The position numbers were made by a program, and so were the translations under genes. 64,000 nucleotides of DNA. Source: Chelonoidis abingdonii (lineage: Eukaryota > Chordata > Testudines > Testudinidae). Below the pieces are notes generated by a model that was given only the letters and a program-made list of their open reading frames with translations, did no database searches and was not told the DNA's origin. Shown here one piece after another: positions 1-11,405 of the stretch. The stretch's first letter is position 1, and the number at the start of each line of letters is the position of its first letter. Location of the stretch: NCBI RefSeq assembly GCF_003597395.2, contig NC_133773.1, positions 126,127,982-126,191,981 of the forward strand, read 5' to 3'.

Positions 1-437
1 TGTCTCCCCATACAGCGATCAGATCCAGTATCTCCCATACAGTCCATGCTGGAGCTCTTTTTGGATTTGGGACTGCATCGCCACCCGTGATCAGAGCTCC
101 ACACTCGGCAAACAGGAAATTAAATTCAAAAGTTTGTGGGGTTTTTCCTGTCTACCTGGCCAGTGCATCCGAGTTCAGATTGCTTTCCAGAGCAGTCACA
201 ATGGTGCACTGTGAGATACCGCCTGGAGGCCAATACCGTCGAATTGCGGACGCACTAACCCTAATCCGACATGGCAATACCGATTTCAGTGCTACTCCCC
301 TCATCGGGGAGGAGTACAGAAATCGGTTTAAAGATCCCTTTATATCGATATAAAGGGCTTTGTTGTATGGATGGGTGCAGGGTTAATTCGGTTTAATGCT
401 GCTAAATTCAGTTTAAATGCATGGTGTAAACCAGGCC
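1..437 (-). mobile_element. PIF/Harbinger-type transposon, terminal fragment
   Basis: Read on the minus strand this starts with a terminal-repeat-like GGCCTGGTTTACACC at 437 and runs into the start of a Myb/SANT-like reading frame (EILDLIAVWGD, near the window edge). The same order occurs on the plus strand at 14569-15030, so the two are related families or subfamilies. A palindrome, TTTATATCGATATAAA, lies near 340-355. The other end is outside the window. No transposase is present here. The short open frames in it are not genes. Confidence 0.75.
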
Positions 438-2452
438 ACAGAGTAGGTACAAATTTTGCCCAAATAAATGGGCTCAGAGAGCAACTAGTGCTCTTCCTTG
501 TGGGAGGAAAAGACAAAAGGAACCAAATAACCAGAGAACTGCTGTGGTATCTTGCTAGTGTCATCCCATTCCCCAATTCTGATATCAAAGAATAGCATAT
601 ATCTTTAGATCATAAAAGTGCCTGTTGGTATGTCACTGTCTAGAGATAGTAACAGGAAACCCAATATACAATTCAGACTTAAGAACCATATCTGGTCAGT
701 TATACAGATCAATTCCAGGAAGAGATGGGAGAATGAGGGAGGAGGGCAACCCAGACACTATTAGTTTTTCAAGAGGGGATGATGCATAGCACAGAGAGGC
801 TTGAACCGCTAGCTCTTCTGCAGGAAGAGAGGAGGAGGGGAACAGAGCACTTCAAACACAGCATCTCTTTTATGAAAGGAGGCATGAAAGGAGTCATGCC
901 TAGAGCCACTCCTGTTATCCCTAAAGGGAATAAAACAGAAAATAGGAAGTGAGAGCAGAGCTGCCACATACATACTTCTGTGGTTACTTCAGAAAGAGGT
1001 TGGGGGCATCTTGAACAGCTTCAGTGCTGAATGCTGCAAGAGTTGAAATGGTAAGGCGGAACTGGCTGCACTTTTCCCTATCTGCAGGATTTACAGAACA
1101 CACTTGTGATAGCATTGGTAGCATCTACTGGAGAACTTCTTGCTCTTTTGCAGAGCTCCATTCTAAGTCAAAGGAGCTTGATAGTAAAAATAAATCCCAT
1201 CAGGCAGGTAACCTTTGAAGAGATATTTCAAGTCAACCTTACACCAAGATGTATTTCACAGTTCAGTCACAAAAAAAGCTGAACTTGTGACCTAGGAAAG
1301 AGCAGCCTTTAACTGTTTTTGAACAGTAAGTCACCTTTGCCTGTGCAAACTAGGTAGAACTACAGGACTCAAAGCAGAATGATTTATTAAAGCAGTTTTC
1401 TGTCTGTATCTGGTATTCATTGAAGAGGTACAGGGAATAAAGCAGAACCATCATTCCTTTCCTAAAAATTCTCTGCTCCACACATTACCCACAACCAGTT
1501 TTACCTTAAGCTAACAGTAAAAAACAGGCAGTTTGTTCAGTCTAAAATTGTGATTATTTTCCATATTCTCATTTCATATTGGTTTTGATATCCCTTGAAC
1601 TAATCACAGCATTTTTTGCTTTGAGGTATGTGTATTCTTGTAGCGCAAGTAGGTTTGAGCATGCACGCTTGTTAAAAAACAAACAAACCCTAATTGCTTT
1701 AGGATATTTAACAGTATCTTCCCTGCTTTTGAGCAGAGTTCAATCATTCACTCTTAAAAGCTTAAAGACTGATAGCTACTGTAAATTACCATTAGCACCT
1801 AAAATAAAGGTCTCCATAAATCAAACATGAAGACATTTGTGCCAGCACAATAAGTGTCTCTTCCCCTGCTCTTAATCCAAGACACCCATCTCTCCTTGAA
1901 AGAATGTTTAAATCTTCTATGCCTTACAGCCCCAACTGAAACATCCTCTCTCCTGTCCCACTTCCATGCTCTCTCTGTAATTCCCAGTAACCTTGCCCTA
2001 ACATTCCTTCTCCCTTTCCACATACTACTCTAGCACACCCAGATTCACTCCACCCTCTTCTGTGCACCAGTCTGCTTACATCTGCACCATACCTCTCAAC
2101 TCCCTCATCTTGTTCCATGCTCTCTCCACCCGCTCTTATTCCATCACACTTTCTCTTTATGACATGTTATTTTATACTCTCAAAGAAGAAGGTAGATTGG
2201 ACTAAAATGCAGAAAACTGCACATGGTAAGTTAATATTTGGTGAGAATGACCAACCCTTTGGTCAGTCCTCCTTCTACCCTCCTTTCATGATTTCCTTGC
2301 CTCCTTTTTTTGTTCTCCTACCTATGCATTTGACTAAAATGAATCTCTTACATTTTATTTTGGAGACTACATTTAATTTAGACAGTTGCAGCACACCTTC
2401 CAGGCAGCAGCATTGGTCATCAGGTGGCATTCATAAATTGAACATAGAGCTC
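438..2452. other. No gene seen; AT-rich non-coding sequence
   Basis: I see no coding exon with good splice sites here. It contains one member of an unnamed repeat pair (543-717) and otherwise unique-looking, mildly AT-rich sequence. The short open frames have no recognisable protein similarity. Confidence 0.5.
543..717 (+). repeat. Unnamed interspersed repeat, copy 1
   Basis: About 175 bp that recurs in the same orientation at 4079-4252. Shared blocks include GCCTGTTGGTATGTCA, AACCCAATATACAATTCA and CAGATCAATTCCAG-like ends, with scattered substitutions and small indels. I cannot place it in a named family. It could be part of an old LTR or DNA element. Confidence 0.7.
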
Positions 2453-2464
2453 TTACTTACCTCT

Positions 2465-2513
2465 GAAGCCAAGTGAGTAATTTCTTTAACAAGTCTAAAC
2501 TCCACTGTTCTAG
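2465..2513 (-). other. Candidate 49-nt internal exon of an unidentified gene
   Basis: On the minus strand a strong pyrimidine tract (a run of C, then of T, ending GCTAG) is followed by 49 nt open in one frame (TVEFRLVKEITHLASE) and then a consensus donor GAG|GTAAGT. The phase would be one leading base, then 16 complete codons. The tract is a homopolymer run on the plus strand (2514-2542), so it could be chance or a retroelement tail. I do not recognise the peptide. Placement is consistent with a minus-strand gene starting near 55.7 kb. Confidence 0.3.
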
Positions 2514-2542
2514 CAAAAAAAAAAAAAAAAGGGGGGGGGGGG
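2514..2542 (+). repeat. Poly-A/poly-G homopolymer tract
   Basis: A run of A followed directly by a run of G. Length is likely to be unreliable in the assembly. On the minus strand it serves as the pyrimidine tract of the candidate exon at 2465-2513. Confidence 0.9.
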
Positions 2543-2782
2543 ATTTCAACACTGGATAACTGGGTTCAGAAGTAACATACATTTAGGTCAGCAAAATAAA
2601 GCACACTGCTTAACCAGATCAAAATTTACACTGCATTCTTGGACATCTAGGAACCCAAATCATAATGGCCAAAATTTTAAAGAAGATATCTAGTGATTTT
2701 TGCCACCAACTTGAGATAATTTAAAGGGGGTTGGTTTTCAGAAGGTGAGTGTTCAGCACTTAATGAAAGTCAGGCCCTTGCA

Positions 2783-2880
2783 TACGACGAAGTGGGTATT
2801 CATCCATGAAAGCTCATGCTCCAATACGTCTGTTAGTCTATAAGGTGCCACAGGACTCTTCGTTGCTTTTACAGGCCCTT
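2783..2880 (+). mobile_element. Hammerhead-bearing repeat, decayed copy
   Basis: Same family as 36841-36952. It has the stem II-like GTGGGTATTCATCCAT, then GAAA and CTCATGCTCC, then the shared tail GTCTGTTAGTCTATAAGG. The core that should read CTGANGA is changed to ACGACGA, so a ribozyme would be inactive. Family assignment as Penelope-like is inference from the ribozyme pattern. Confidence 0.6.
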
Positions 2881-3134
2881 TAAAGGTGTCTCCAGTTGAG
2901 CACTCAAAATTACTACTCACTTTGAATATCTTAGCCAATGGCACTTATGCCTTCAAACCATTATACAAACAGAAAGTACTTAATTCTCAACAACAGTGAT
3001 ATGAGAAGAACAGACTGATATCTTAAGGCCAAAAAGACCATTATAAACATCCAATTTGACCCTTTGCTTAACAGAGGCTACAGAATTTGACATAGGGATT
3101 CCTAGATTGAGACCAATCACTTGTACCTAGTTTC

Positions 3135-3228
3135 CCATCCTACAAAATAAAGTAAGGTACAGTGGTTAAGTGGCTTGTCCATGGCCACACCGGGGGCATA
3201 GCCAGAATTAGAAATGAAGAACACCTAC
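3135..3228 (-). repeat. MIR-like SINE relic, reversed
   Basis: The block GGTTAAGTGGCTTGTCCATG followed by GGCCACAC matches the well-known reverse-complement core of MIR. Old and fragmentary. Confidence 0.5.
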
Positions 3229-4869
3229 TAGTTCTATTCTCAGTCTACATTAATATAAAATAAATAAAAATACATGTTTTGAGTAAATTCTTTAAGTATC
3301 ATGCAAACAGTTCTACTACAAGGTGAGGATTCTACGTTAATTTAAAAGTCAACAATGCTTTTTTTATTGCAAAAAGGTTAATTCATCAATAGTTGAGATT
3401 ATTAAGAGAGCAGAAGTTTAGCTGGCAGCTGATATTGCTTGACATTGATTGTATGTTTGAAAAAAACTGAGTGCTGAAAATTAACTTTATGTTGGTTTAT
3501 TTATTTCAGAACAGTCTTAGAATTACAGAAATTCCATATTTTTATGCATAGTGAACAAGAAGAATGAACAACAGGGAGTTACATCACTAAGGAAGCCTTT
3601 TTAATAAAATGTGAAGAGTGGAAAAGATAATTTGAAAAGGCAAGAACAGTAGTATTAAACGGAATAGCATAAAAACCTCATCATACCAGATTCTACTCTC
3701 AATAGAGCTATTGAGAGTTTAGTCCCAAATTAATTTATTCTCAAAGAGTAAGTTTGAAAATTATTCAGTACTAATGTATATTAGCTTTTAAAAAATCTGA
3801 AACACTTACTGAACTTCTGTGATATTTTCTATGTGGTGCATATATAGACCACTCTTATTTCAAGGCGTGTATGAACCAACCTGCAAGAACAGTCTTTCAT
3901 TATTACTTCCACTTATTTCAATTTATTTTGAAAATTACACAGTGGTCAAAGCTGTTTTCAAAAGGTTCGCCTTTAATGAAAGGGATGCATCATTAGACAC
4001 AACATTGATTCTGCTTCACTGTTTCCCTTTTGCATGAGACTGATGCCAGCCTAACAAGGTAATATCAATATGGGAATGTGGTTTCTTGCTAAAGTCATCC
4101 CGTTCCCCCACTTTTATGAGCTAAAGATATTCTATTCTTAGATATCAAAATGCCTGTTGGTATGTCATTGCCTAGAAATAGTAATGGGAAACCCAATATA
4201 CAATTCAGGTTTAAGAATAACATCTGGTCAGTTACATAGATCAATTCCAGTACACTCAAGCCCACTGCACATTATTAGCATATATATGGCTTGATTTCTA
4301 AGGTTCAGTTTCCTTCACTTTGGCTAGCAATTATTGCTAAAAATATTTTCAGTGTAATACTGGCCTGTTCCGTTCTGAAAGATGTCTGCCAACTTATTCA
4401 TGTTACTTCCACTGATAAGAGAAAGATTTTTTAATCTGAAGCAAGCCAGAAAGATTTGACAAAACTTTACAGAATCCCTCACAATTTGTACCTGCTAACT
4501 TCATTTGAAATCCCTCTCTTTTGGGGGGGTGGGGGGGAGGGGAGAAAGAGGTAGAGTCTGATTGGTGGTCTAGTCAGAACCCAGATCATATATGGAAATG
4601 AGATCATAAAGACAAGAAAGCAGTACAGGCTTTGCTCTGCTAGGCACATACGTATTCATTCTGTGCTGCTGAATGTCCTGCGCTGATCCAAAAAGCTAAA
4701 CAAGAATGGGCTCTCTAGATTTCTCCCCAAAATTAATGCCTTGTCTATACTTAAAAGGTTTCCCAATATAGTTATACAAGCAAACCCTACTAGCGTACAT
4801 GCAGTTTAAAAGGCCAAAAAATTCCTTTTGCTGGTATTATACCAGTCCCCTGAGCAGATATAACTGCAT
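3229..4869. other. No gene seen; holds second copy of the unnamed repeat
   Basis: AT-rich sequence. A splice-like segment at about 3809-3880 on the minus strand has good flanking signals (TTCTTGCAG and a GTAAGTG donor), but every frame contains a stop, so I did not call it an exon. Confidence 0.45.
4079..4252 (+). repeat. Unnamed interspersed repeat, copy 2
   Basis: Direct-orientation partner of 543-717, with the same block order and clear divergence. The surrounding sequence is not shared, so this is a dispersed repeat and not a tandem duplication. Confidence 0.7.
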
Positions 4870-4992
4870 TAGGATTGCCAATTTTGGTTGGATGTATTCC
4901 TGGAGATTTAATTACATGACATAATCTTTAATTTAAGATTCATCTTTAATTCTCGGAGACTCCAGGCCAGTCCTGGAGGGTTGGCAACCCTA
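4870..4992. mobile_element. hAT-type miniature element with 8-bp target duplication
   Basis: A 123-bp element with inverted ends TAGGATTGCCAA and TTGGCAACCCTA. It is flanked by perfect 8-bp direct repeats AACTGCAT at 4862-4869 and 4993-5000, the duplication length of hAT transposons. The interior is also partly self-complementary (TCCTGGAG and CTCCAGG). Non-autonomous. Confidence 0.8.
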
Positions 4993-5000
4993 AACTGCAT

Positions 5001-6600
5001 TTACACTTGGGCTTTTCCTGGCATATCTATGTTGATGGGTCTCAGGATTCCAGAAATCTGACATTGCAGTTTAAGAAATGCCTTAAAAAAAAAAAAAAGG
5101 CCTCAGCCAAGGCCAGATCAAGGCAGGTGAAGAGCAAGTATTCAATGTATTTCTAATTCATTGGCTCTAACACTTCAGGATATCCAAGTTCAGTCAGTAT
5201 ACATGAAAGAGGCTAGGGCCCTGTGGAAAAAAATAGTATGTGTTCATATAATTAAAGACTGTATCATAATACATACAGAAAAGAGCCGACTTAAGACTAC
5301 ACAGGCAACTTTAAGCATTTCCTAACTTTTGAGCGCTTGACTTTGCAACTGTAATTTTTGTATATAGTATATAATTACAGTTTCATCATCTCTTACACTA
5401 CAGCACTTTGATTACCTTACTTTTACCTCAGTGATTCCTACACTCTTGCTCTTTTTATAAAAATGTTTTAGAAATGCATTTATTCAATCACCTTTCCTAG
5501 AAAAATTAGCAAAACTATATAGTGTAGAAACAAGTTATTTATGATAGCACATTAAAGTTTCCATCTTTTTCAACAAGTGTATTCTTCAGTGTGAACATTT
5601 TGGCAGTGTTGTACTTGAATTTTTTCTTGGCATTTCAAATGTTTCCTGTTGAACTTCAAAAAGGAAAAGCTGGCACCATCTTAGGAAGCCCAAGAGCCAA
5701 TAAAGCAAGTTAATGATCGGACTCATTAGGAGGCAGAATAAGTCTTTAACAAACCGAACAATCATTTTCCTTTTAGCCAAACAATCCTAGCTGACCTATA
5801 TCTTCTAAGCTTTCTCTTCTCTTTGTCTTCAACAGGAAGAGATTATTTCACAAGCAGGAACATTTATTGCTGTCCTTAGAATCCTAATAAAACTGGTTGT
5901 TTGTTTGCACAAAACAGAATTGCTCACTTGAACTGGCACTAAGTATAAATATCATCTTCCTGTTCGATATCAAAACACACTGTGAATACAAGACTGCACT
6001 CTTCCATGGTTTATACCAAACACTATCAAAAGCTTAACTTGCCAGAGGTGATGCATTTTATGGCTGGAATACCATGCCAGTCTTGGAGACAACAGGTTCT
6101 GGCAAGCAGAAATATTAGAGAGAGATGGAAAGAAAAGAGACAGAAAAATTGAGGGTGGTGGAGAACGCTAATTAAACAAAGATTCACTTAGGCTACAGCA
6201 TTTATAAACTCTATCAGCAAGTATTCCCCATTATCAGCCTGAACCAAAGTCCACTGAAGTCAGTAGGAGGACTTTAACCATATAGTATTAGAATGCATTA
6301 CAATATTAGATGAAGATTAATATGGACAGGATCGAAGACTGAGATGCCACCAGCAAAAAAATTCAAATTGGACACTGAGGTCTATAGTTTGTAACTGGTG
6401 TCCACATGCACATTGTGCATTGTCTCGCATCTTTCAGAAATGTGAGAAATGACAGCAACTGCCATGCGATATTCTGAAAAGGCTCAGTGTAGACCACTGC
6501 TTCCAGGATAGATTGAAGTCTGGAAGATCCTGAGTAAGCCCAACCCCAAAAAGGCTTGGAAGAGTTCAGGTGTCTTCAGAAGAGTCTAGGGGTTCTCATG
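5001..6600. other. No gene seen; AT-rich sequence
   Basis: No supported exon or named repeat. One 64-codon minus-strand open frame (5586-5780) is hydrophobic in part but has no recognisable similarity or splice context. Confidence 0.45.
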
Positions 6601-6733
6601 AATTAGTAAGTTCAGGTTGGCCCTGTGGTAAAGCCTCCCGTCCCAGATCTGGACTTTAGCGTCCAAAATCTGGGTGCTTACCTGAAACTCCCCCAAGCTC
6701 ACTATCTGCTTGGATATTTTCTCGCTGCCACCA
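6600..6733 (-). other. Leader-like sequence next to an LTR
   Basis: On the minus strand the LTR is followed at 6733 by TGGTGGCAGCGAG, which looks like a primer-binding site, and then by TTTCAGGTAAGCACC near 6660, which looks like a retroelement splice donor. This is 5'-leader sequence, yet it lies on the far side of the LTR from pol. Where it gives way to host sequence is not clear. Confidence 0.4.
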
Positions 6734-7572
6734 ACTAGGACTATTGGGGTTCCTAGTACCCCCCCGAGTCACCCCAACCTTCCCCTGGGGAACCCCCAAG
6801 ACCCAGAGCCCTGGGTCTCCCTCTCTTCTCTCCCAGCTTCCCCCCCTTCCCTGGGTTAGCCGGTGCGAGACTAGACTTCACGCTTTGAATACAACCGGAG
6901 AGGCAATCTAGCGTCCCCGAGGCTATGCATTCACAGCTAATCACAGCTAGCACACAAGGAGATTCCCCCTCCCTGGTCTCGTAGCAGTAACTAGAGAAAA
7001 ACTTCAAACACAAGAGAACAGAGATGATTCTTTTTCTCTTTCCCCCGTAGCCTGCTCTTTCCCTGGAAACAATAGGAAAAATAGCCCACAGCCTGGCTTT
7101 TCCCTTCCCTTTGCCTCACTAGGAAAAGAAACTCCCACCAGTTTTCAAAAGAACTTTATATAAAAAGAAAGAAAATACAAAACAATAATCTTGCATTAAG
7201 AAACTCAATACAGGCTCTTGCTTATAAGAAAATAAGAATAAACAGTCTGATTTAAAAGATAGCCCGATTAAACCAGTCCAGCAAATCAACATACATGTAA
7301 ATACAACACAAAGCTCATCATAGCCGAATTACTTTGCTTTCCTTTGTACTCACAGATGTTTAGGAGAAACTTTGAGATAAGATGGAGTTAGAAGAAAACT
7401 TGTTTACCCATAGCCGAGGAAACAACAAAGACCCCGAGTATACAAATTCCCGCCCCTGACTTTAAACAATCCAGTTCTCTGATTGGTCCTCTGGTCAGGT
7501 GTTTGGTTCTCTTTGTTCCCCCTTTACAGGAAAAAGAAAATTAACCCTTACCTTACCTATCTACTTATGACA
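6734..7572 (-). mobile_element. LTR of a Ty3/gypsy-like retroelement
   Basis: On the minus strand the LTR starts TGTCATAAG at 7572, just after a purine-rich GGGGGGCG (polypurine tract), and contains a TATA-like TTTTTATATAAAG. It ends near 6734 next to a primer-binding-site-like TGGTGGCAGCG. The left boundary lacks a clear terminal CA, so it is uncertain. It follows the RNase H end of pol by about 150 bp, as expected for a 3' LTR. Confidence 0.6.
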
Positions 7573-7720
7573 CGCCCCCCAAATCACAGACAGTGCAAAA
7601 TGTCACTGGAGGTGATTTCTACCTAGAACTTTAAACTAATCAAAGTAATACAACACATGTACCTTTACATATACTAGTAAGCATGTAAACTACAAGACTT
7701 TTACATCTTAAGGAAAAGTT

Positions 7721-7960
7721 TTAACCAGTGTATTCCGGAAAACTCTCGCGGGAGAGTGCATCAGCTACTTTGTTAGAAGCTCCTGAAATGTGTCGAATTT
7801 CAAAATCAAAATCTTGGAGAGCTAGACTCCAACGAAGAAGTTTCTTGTTGTTCCCTTTGGCTGTATGAAGCCACTTTAGCGCAGCATGGTCAGTTTGTAG
7901 CTGGAACCGCCGTCCCCAAACGTATGGGCGTAGCTTTTCCAGGGCGTACACAATGGCATA
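7721..7960 (-). pseudogene. Gypsy-type RNase H fragment
   Basis: A 76-codon open frame with LQTDHAALKWLHTAKG and RHISGASNKVADALSRE, the typical C-terminal RNase H blocks of Ty3/gypsy pol (TDH with an aspartate; xVADALSR). Upstream on the same strand the coding continues as YWSVSEKECYAIVYALEKL. It ends in a stop about 150 bp before the LTR, so RNase H is the last pol domain. Reverse transcriptase is missing between this and the integrase part. Non-functional fragment. Confidence 0.85.
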
Positions 7961-8029
7961 GCATTCCTTTTCACTGACTGACCAGTATCGGAGGGCCCAC
8001 CGACCTGGCGAAAATGTCTGTTAGGGCCT

Positions 8030-8516
8030 GGCACACTGCTTTAGCTCCTGGTGTTACCTAGAGCAACTGCTTTTGGCCATCGGGTAGCAAAGTCCACGAA
8101 AGTCAGTCCGTACTGCTTTCCCCTGGGTGTCTTTCTTGGAAAAGGACCCAGAATATCCCCAGCTACTTGCTGAAATGGACCTCAATTATGGGGAGTGGCT
8201 GGAGAGGGCCTTGACCAGATCTTGAGGCTTTCCCACTCTTTGTACACCTCACAAGACTGGACATACTGGGCAACTTCCTTGCCCATCCCCTCCCAGTAGA
8301 AGGATTTCCCCAACCTGTCTTTGGTTCTGTTCACCCAGCATGACCACTGGGATGATCATGGGCTAAGCTTAAGAGCTTCCCCCTGTATTTAGTTGGAACC
8401 ACCAACCGTTTGTGCGGCTGCCATTCTTCCTGGCGTCCACCAGAAAGAATTTCCTTGTATAAAAGTCCTTGGTCTATAACAAACCGGGATCGGTCAGAAT
8501 AGCTGAGAGGCGGTGG
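8030..8516 (-). pseudogene. Gypsy-type integrase fragment, upstream of RNase H
   Basis: Minus-strand reading shows an integrase N-terminus: FVIDQGLLYKEIL, then VVPTKYRGKLLSLAHDHP and the zinc-binding HDHPSGH. A stop follows at SGHAG. After frameshifts come SCEVC-like codons and then GLTFVDFATRWPKAVAL, the start of the catalytic core. The core is cut off near 8009 and joined to RNase H sequence. Stops and frame changes make it a pseudogene. Integrase lies 5' of RNase H on the same strand, which is not the usual gypsy order. Confidence 0.8.
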
Positions 8517-8935
8517 GTTGCTCCGTGCCGCCGCCCAAGCTTTCTGAAGGCTGTCATCTGCTTCCTGCTCAGTCTGGAACTGTTCCCTTGAAGCTGGGAC
8601 ACCAGTTCTTCCTAGACTGGGGACTTGGGCTTGGTCCCCTGGAAGTGATGTAGATGATGGGGTTGTTTCTGTCGCTGGTGTACCGCTGTCCGCTGGTGCA
8701 CCTGGTGGTATTTCAGGCTCTGCCTGAGCCTCTTCGGTATGGTTGTCTGTTGCTTCTGCCAGTTCAGGCTCGTTGGTCCCTTCTGGCGTTGGGATTGAAG
8801 ATGTGTTTGCACTTGCTTGTGCTGGTGCGGGTTGCTGTTCCAGTTCCGGGTCTGGGACTGGAGGTGCTGTGGCTGGTTCAGCCGTTGACGGTCCTTACGT
8901 AACACTCGATCTGATTGGTGTCTAGGTAGCACAGA
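8517..8935 (-). pseudogene. Retroelement linker upstream of integrase
   Basis: A minus-strand frame, open without an ATG, is rich in Pro, Glu, Ala and Thr and ends in SREQFQTEQEADDSLQKAW, which resembles the stretch just before integrase in gypsy pol. It runs on without a stop into the integrase fragment. The overlapping plus-strand frames are shadows of this. Confidence 0.6.
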
Positions 8936-9456
8936 CGGTTGCTCGTGTCACTCCACTGCTTTGTAGGTTGGGAAATTTCCTGTGCGTTGAACCACACACT
9001 GGATGTCGGGGGTATAAGGAGTGGTGGAGCATTTTGCCTAAGCCAGCTTCCTATCACCAGTTCATGCTTTTCTCTGTTTGTCCCTCTACTTCACATTTCT
9101 TGTTGGTTTTTCTCCCTCCTGGGTTCTCTTCTGTCTTCTGTGGGCTGCCTCCTTTCTTTTAGTTTCTTATGATCAGCCGTTTTGGCTTCTTGTTCTCTTC
9201 TGTGAGTTGCATCCTGGGCCTCTTGTTTGGCCTTAATTAGTTCCAGCTGTCTCCTATGTTTATTTTCGTTGTCTAGGGCTTGTTGCCAGGCTCTTTCCTT
9301 TTTCTGCTCTTCTTTGGAACGCATGCTTTCTGTTTTCTTGTGTTGGAGTGCCCTCTGGTGTTTGTTGTCTGAATTGCTGGCTTTCTGCCTCTTGAAATTT
9401 GCTTAGCAACTGGCTTGACTTGCTCTGGCTCTGTTTGATAGGCAATTGAACCAAAC
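8936..9456 (-). pseudogene. Retroelement gag-like coiled-coil fragment
   Basis: Minus-strand frames include a highly charged, coiled-coil-like stretch (KHRRQLELIKAKQEAQDA, then THRREQEAKTADHKK). Charged coiled coils of this type occur in gypsy gag proteins. Several frames overlap, with shifts. A later part (LVIGSWLRQNAPPLL) may be the start of the pol region. The 5' end and any 5' LTR are not seen to the right. Assigned mainly by position upstream of integrase. Confidence 0.5.
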
Positions 9457-9964
9457 AAAAGCTACTGTATTCACCTGTGTGCGTTTGCTGGCTGGGTACT
9501 TATGACAGGCCCTGGTTTGTTTGTACTCATAAGCTGTATGCATCTCTCCAAACGTTGAGCGTGAGTACATGTTCCTGAGTGGGCAATCACTGAACAGGTG
9601 TTGATTTAAATGTTCCAGTTATAATTCTCATCATGATATTAAGCTGCATGTTCAGAGATTTGGTGAGCTATCTGCCCAGATCAGTGAGCAATATTCAGTA
9701 ATTGAGTATACCAGTGATAGAGTTGCTGCTCTAAGTGTGCGTGGGCATTGGCACCTCACGTGGTGCCTGTGAGTTTTCACATTTTTAATCTTTTTTCGCA
9801 TCTTTTCCAGATTAGCATTAAAAGTCAAGCTTCTATCCGAAGTTATACCGAAGTAGTTCAGATAGGGTTCATTTCAGACTCATTGACTGCAAAAGGTAAC
9901 ATTAAGCAGTTCCTTAATGCCTTTGTTGATTAGATGAAAAGCTATTACCAACATTTTGTAGGCA
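9457..9964. other. No gene seen
   Basis: Sequence between the gypsy-like element and the LINE fragment. It may include the lost 5' part of either element, but I see no diagnostic motif. Confidence 0.4.
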
Positions 9965-11215
9965 TTGGGATGGAGCTTCCAATTTTAAAATTATTCTGCC
10001 ATTATCTTGAGGTCGGTAGAGAGAATGTCACTGATGGTGGTGAGGTCTTTGCCTTCTAATGCAAGAACAATTTGGTAAGCACAAAAGAACTTACATGAAA
10101 CTGTGTCAGGCAAGTCACTAATGCAGATGCTGACTGGTGAAGGAATCAGCACAGATGCTTGGAGTAAGTCACCACTGACCTCTGAACTGCCCATTCAACA
10201 GGAAGCGATATTTACAGTTGCTGAACATTATGGCCAGGAGTCCTCATAGTACTACAGCATATGATGACTCTTGATGCCTTGAGTAATAGCGTATATCTCC
10301 ATACTGTATCACAGACAGCAAATAAATCAATCAATGCTGTTCCAGTTTTTAGATTCCACTGGAAACCAGTTTTGATGTAATCAGTAATGGCAAGAACCTG
10401 GTCGCAGTAACTTCATTCTGATCTAAAACTGACCTATTCCTTTGGCAAGATGGCCTCAAAGATAGGGGTAAGACAGGTCAGTAAAACTCTTTCTGTTAAT
10501 TTACGAGTTATGGAGAAGAATGATATTGGGCAATAACTGGCAGCACCAGTTGGTGGTTTCCGTGTGTGAGGAGGGCAATCACTATCACCTCTCACTGGCT
10601 TTTTGGGATCTTCCCCATCGAATATATGGCAATGCTTAGGTCTGCCAAACATGCTTGTTCCTTTGGCCCCAAATTCTTAAGGAATTACCAGCAGCTTTTC
10701 TACTCTTGATGGCCATAAGGGACTAGTTTATTTCTTCTGTAGTATATGGGGACGACAGTGGTGAAGTGGTAGGGCTTTGTTGAACACCTAGAAAAAGCTC
10801 CTTCTGAACTTTCTGACTAATCAGCTTGTCGGTTCTAGTCTATAAATTACAGAGAAGGTGTGAGGTGACAGCATTGGCTGTCACTTTCGTTTGATGGTGT
10901 TTACTGAGTCAGCGGCTCCGAGCTTACAAAGGAGTGCCCAGGCTTTGCAACTGGAATATGAGAAAAGTGAGGATCTACACTGTGTCTTTTCATTTCTTCA
11001 AGCAGGTAATGTTCAATGTCTATTACTCCTTTTGTTGTGTCTGGATCACCACTTTTTTCATATACCTTGAAGACTAGCTGCCACCAAATAGAATAGACCT
11101 TGCAATAGCTACAAGGACTGTTTCACAGAAACTTTGAGAAGAAAGTGAACAATGTGGTCACAGTTTTCTGCGATCAGCTTGATATAATGTATCTTGTCTT
11201 CAATTTCTGTGGTAT
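9965..11215 (-). mobile_element. Jockey-like non-LTR retrotransposon relic (reverse transcriptase)
   Basis: Minus-strand translation in shifting frames gives KSRKAAG, SYCPISFFSITRKLTERV, LTPIFEAILPKE, then FQWNLKTGTAL and ISDLPDTVS, in the order expected for a LINE reverse transcriptase. Catalytic blocks are broken. Upstream sequence to about 11215 probably belongs to the same element by position. It differs from the CR1 at 21.9 kb and may be related to the relic at 46.1 kb. Exact family not assigned. Confidence 0.65.
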
Positions 11216-11405
11216 GTGCAACCCAGTTCTACTACTATAAACCAGAACAAGAGAATTTCCTATTCTGATTGTTTTCAGAGTAAGAATTACAGTAGTCTTT
11301 ACAGTAGCTCCTCGCTTAACGTAGTTACGTTCCTGAAAAATGTGACTTTAAGCGAAACCATGTTAAGCAAATCCAATTTCCCCATAAGAATTAATGTAAA
11401 TGGGG

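Noticed and set aside
3809..3880. Minus-strand segment with good acceptor and donor
   Set aside because: All three frames contain stops between the sites.
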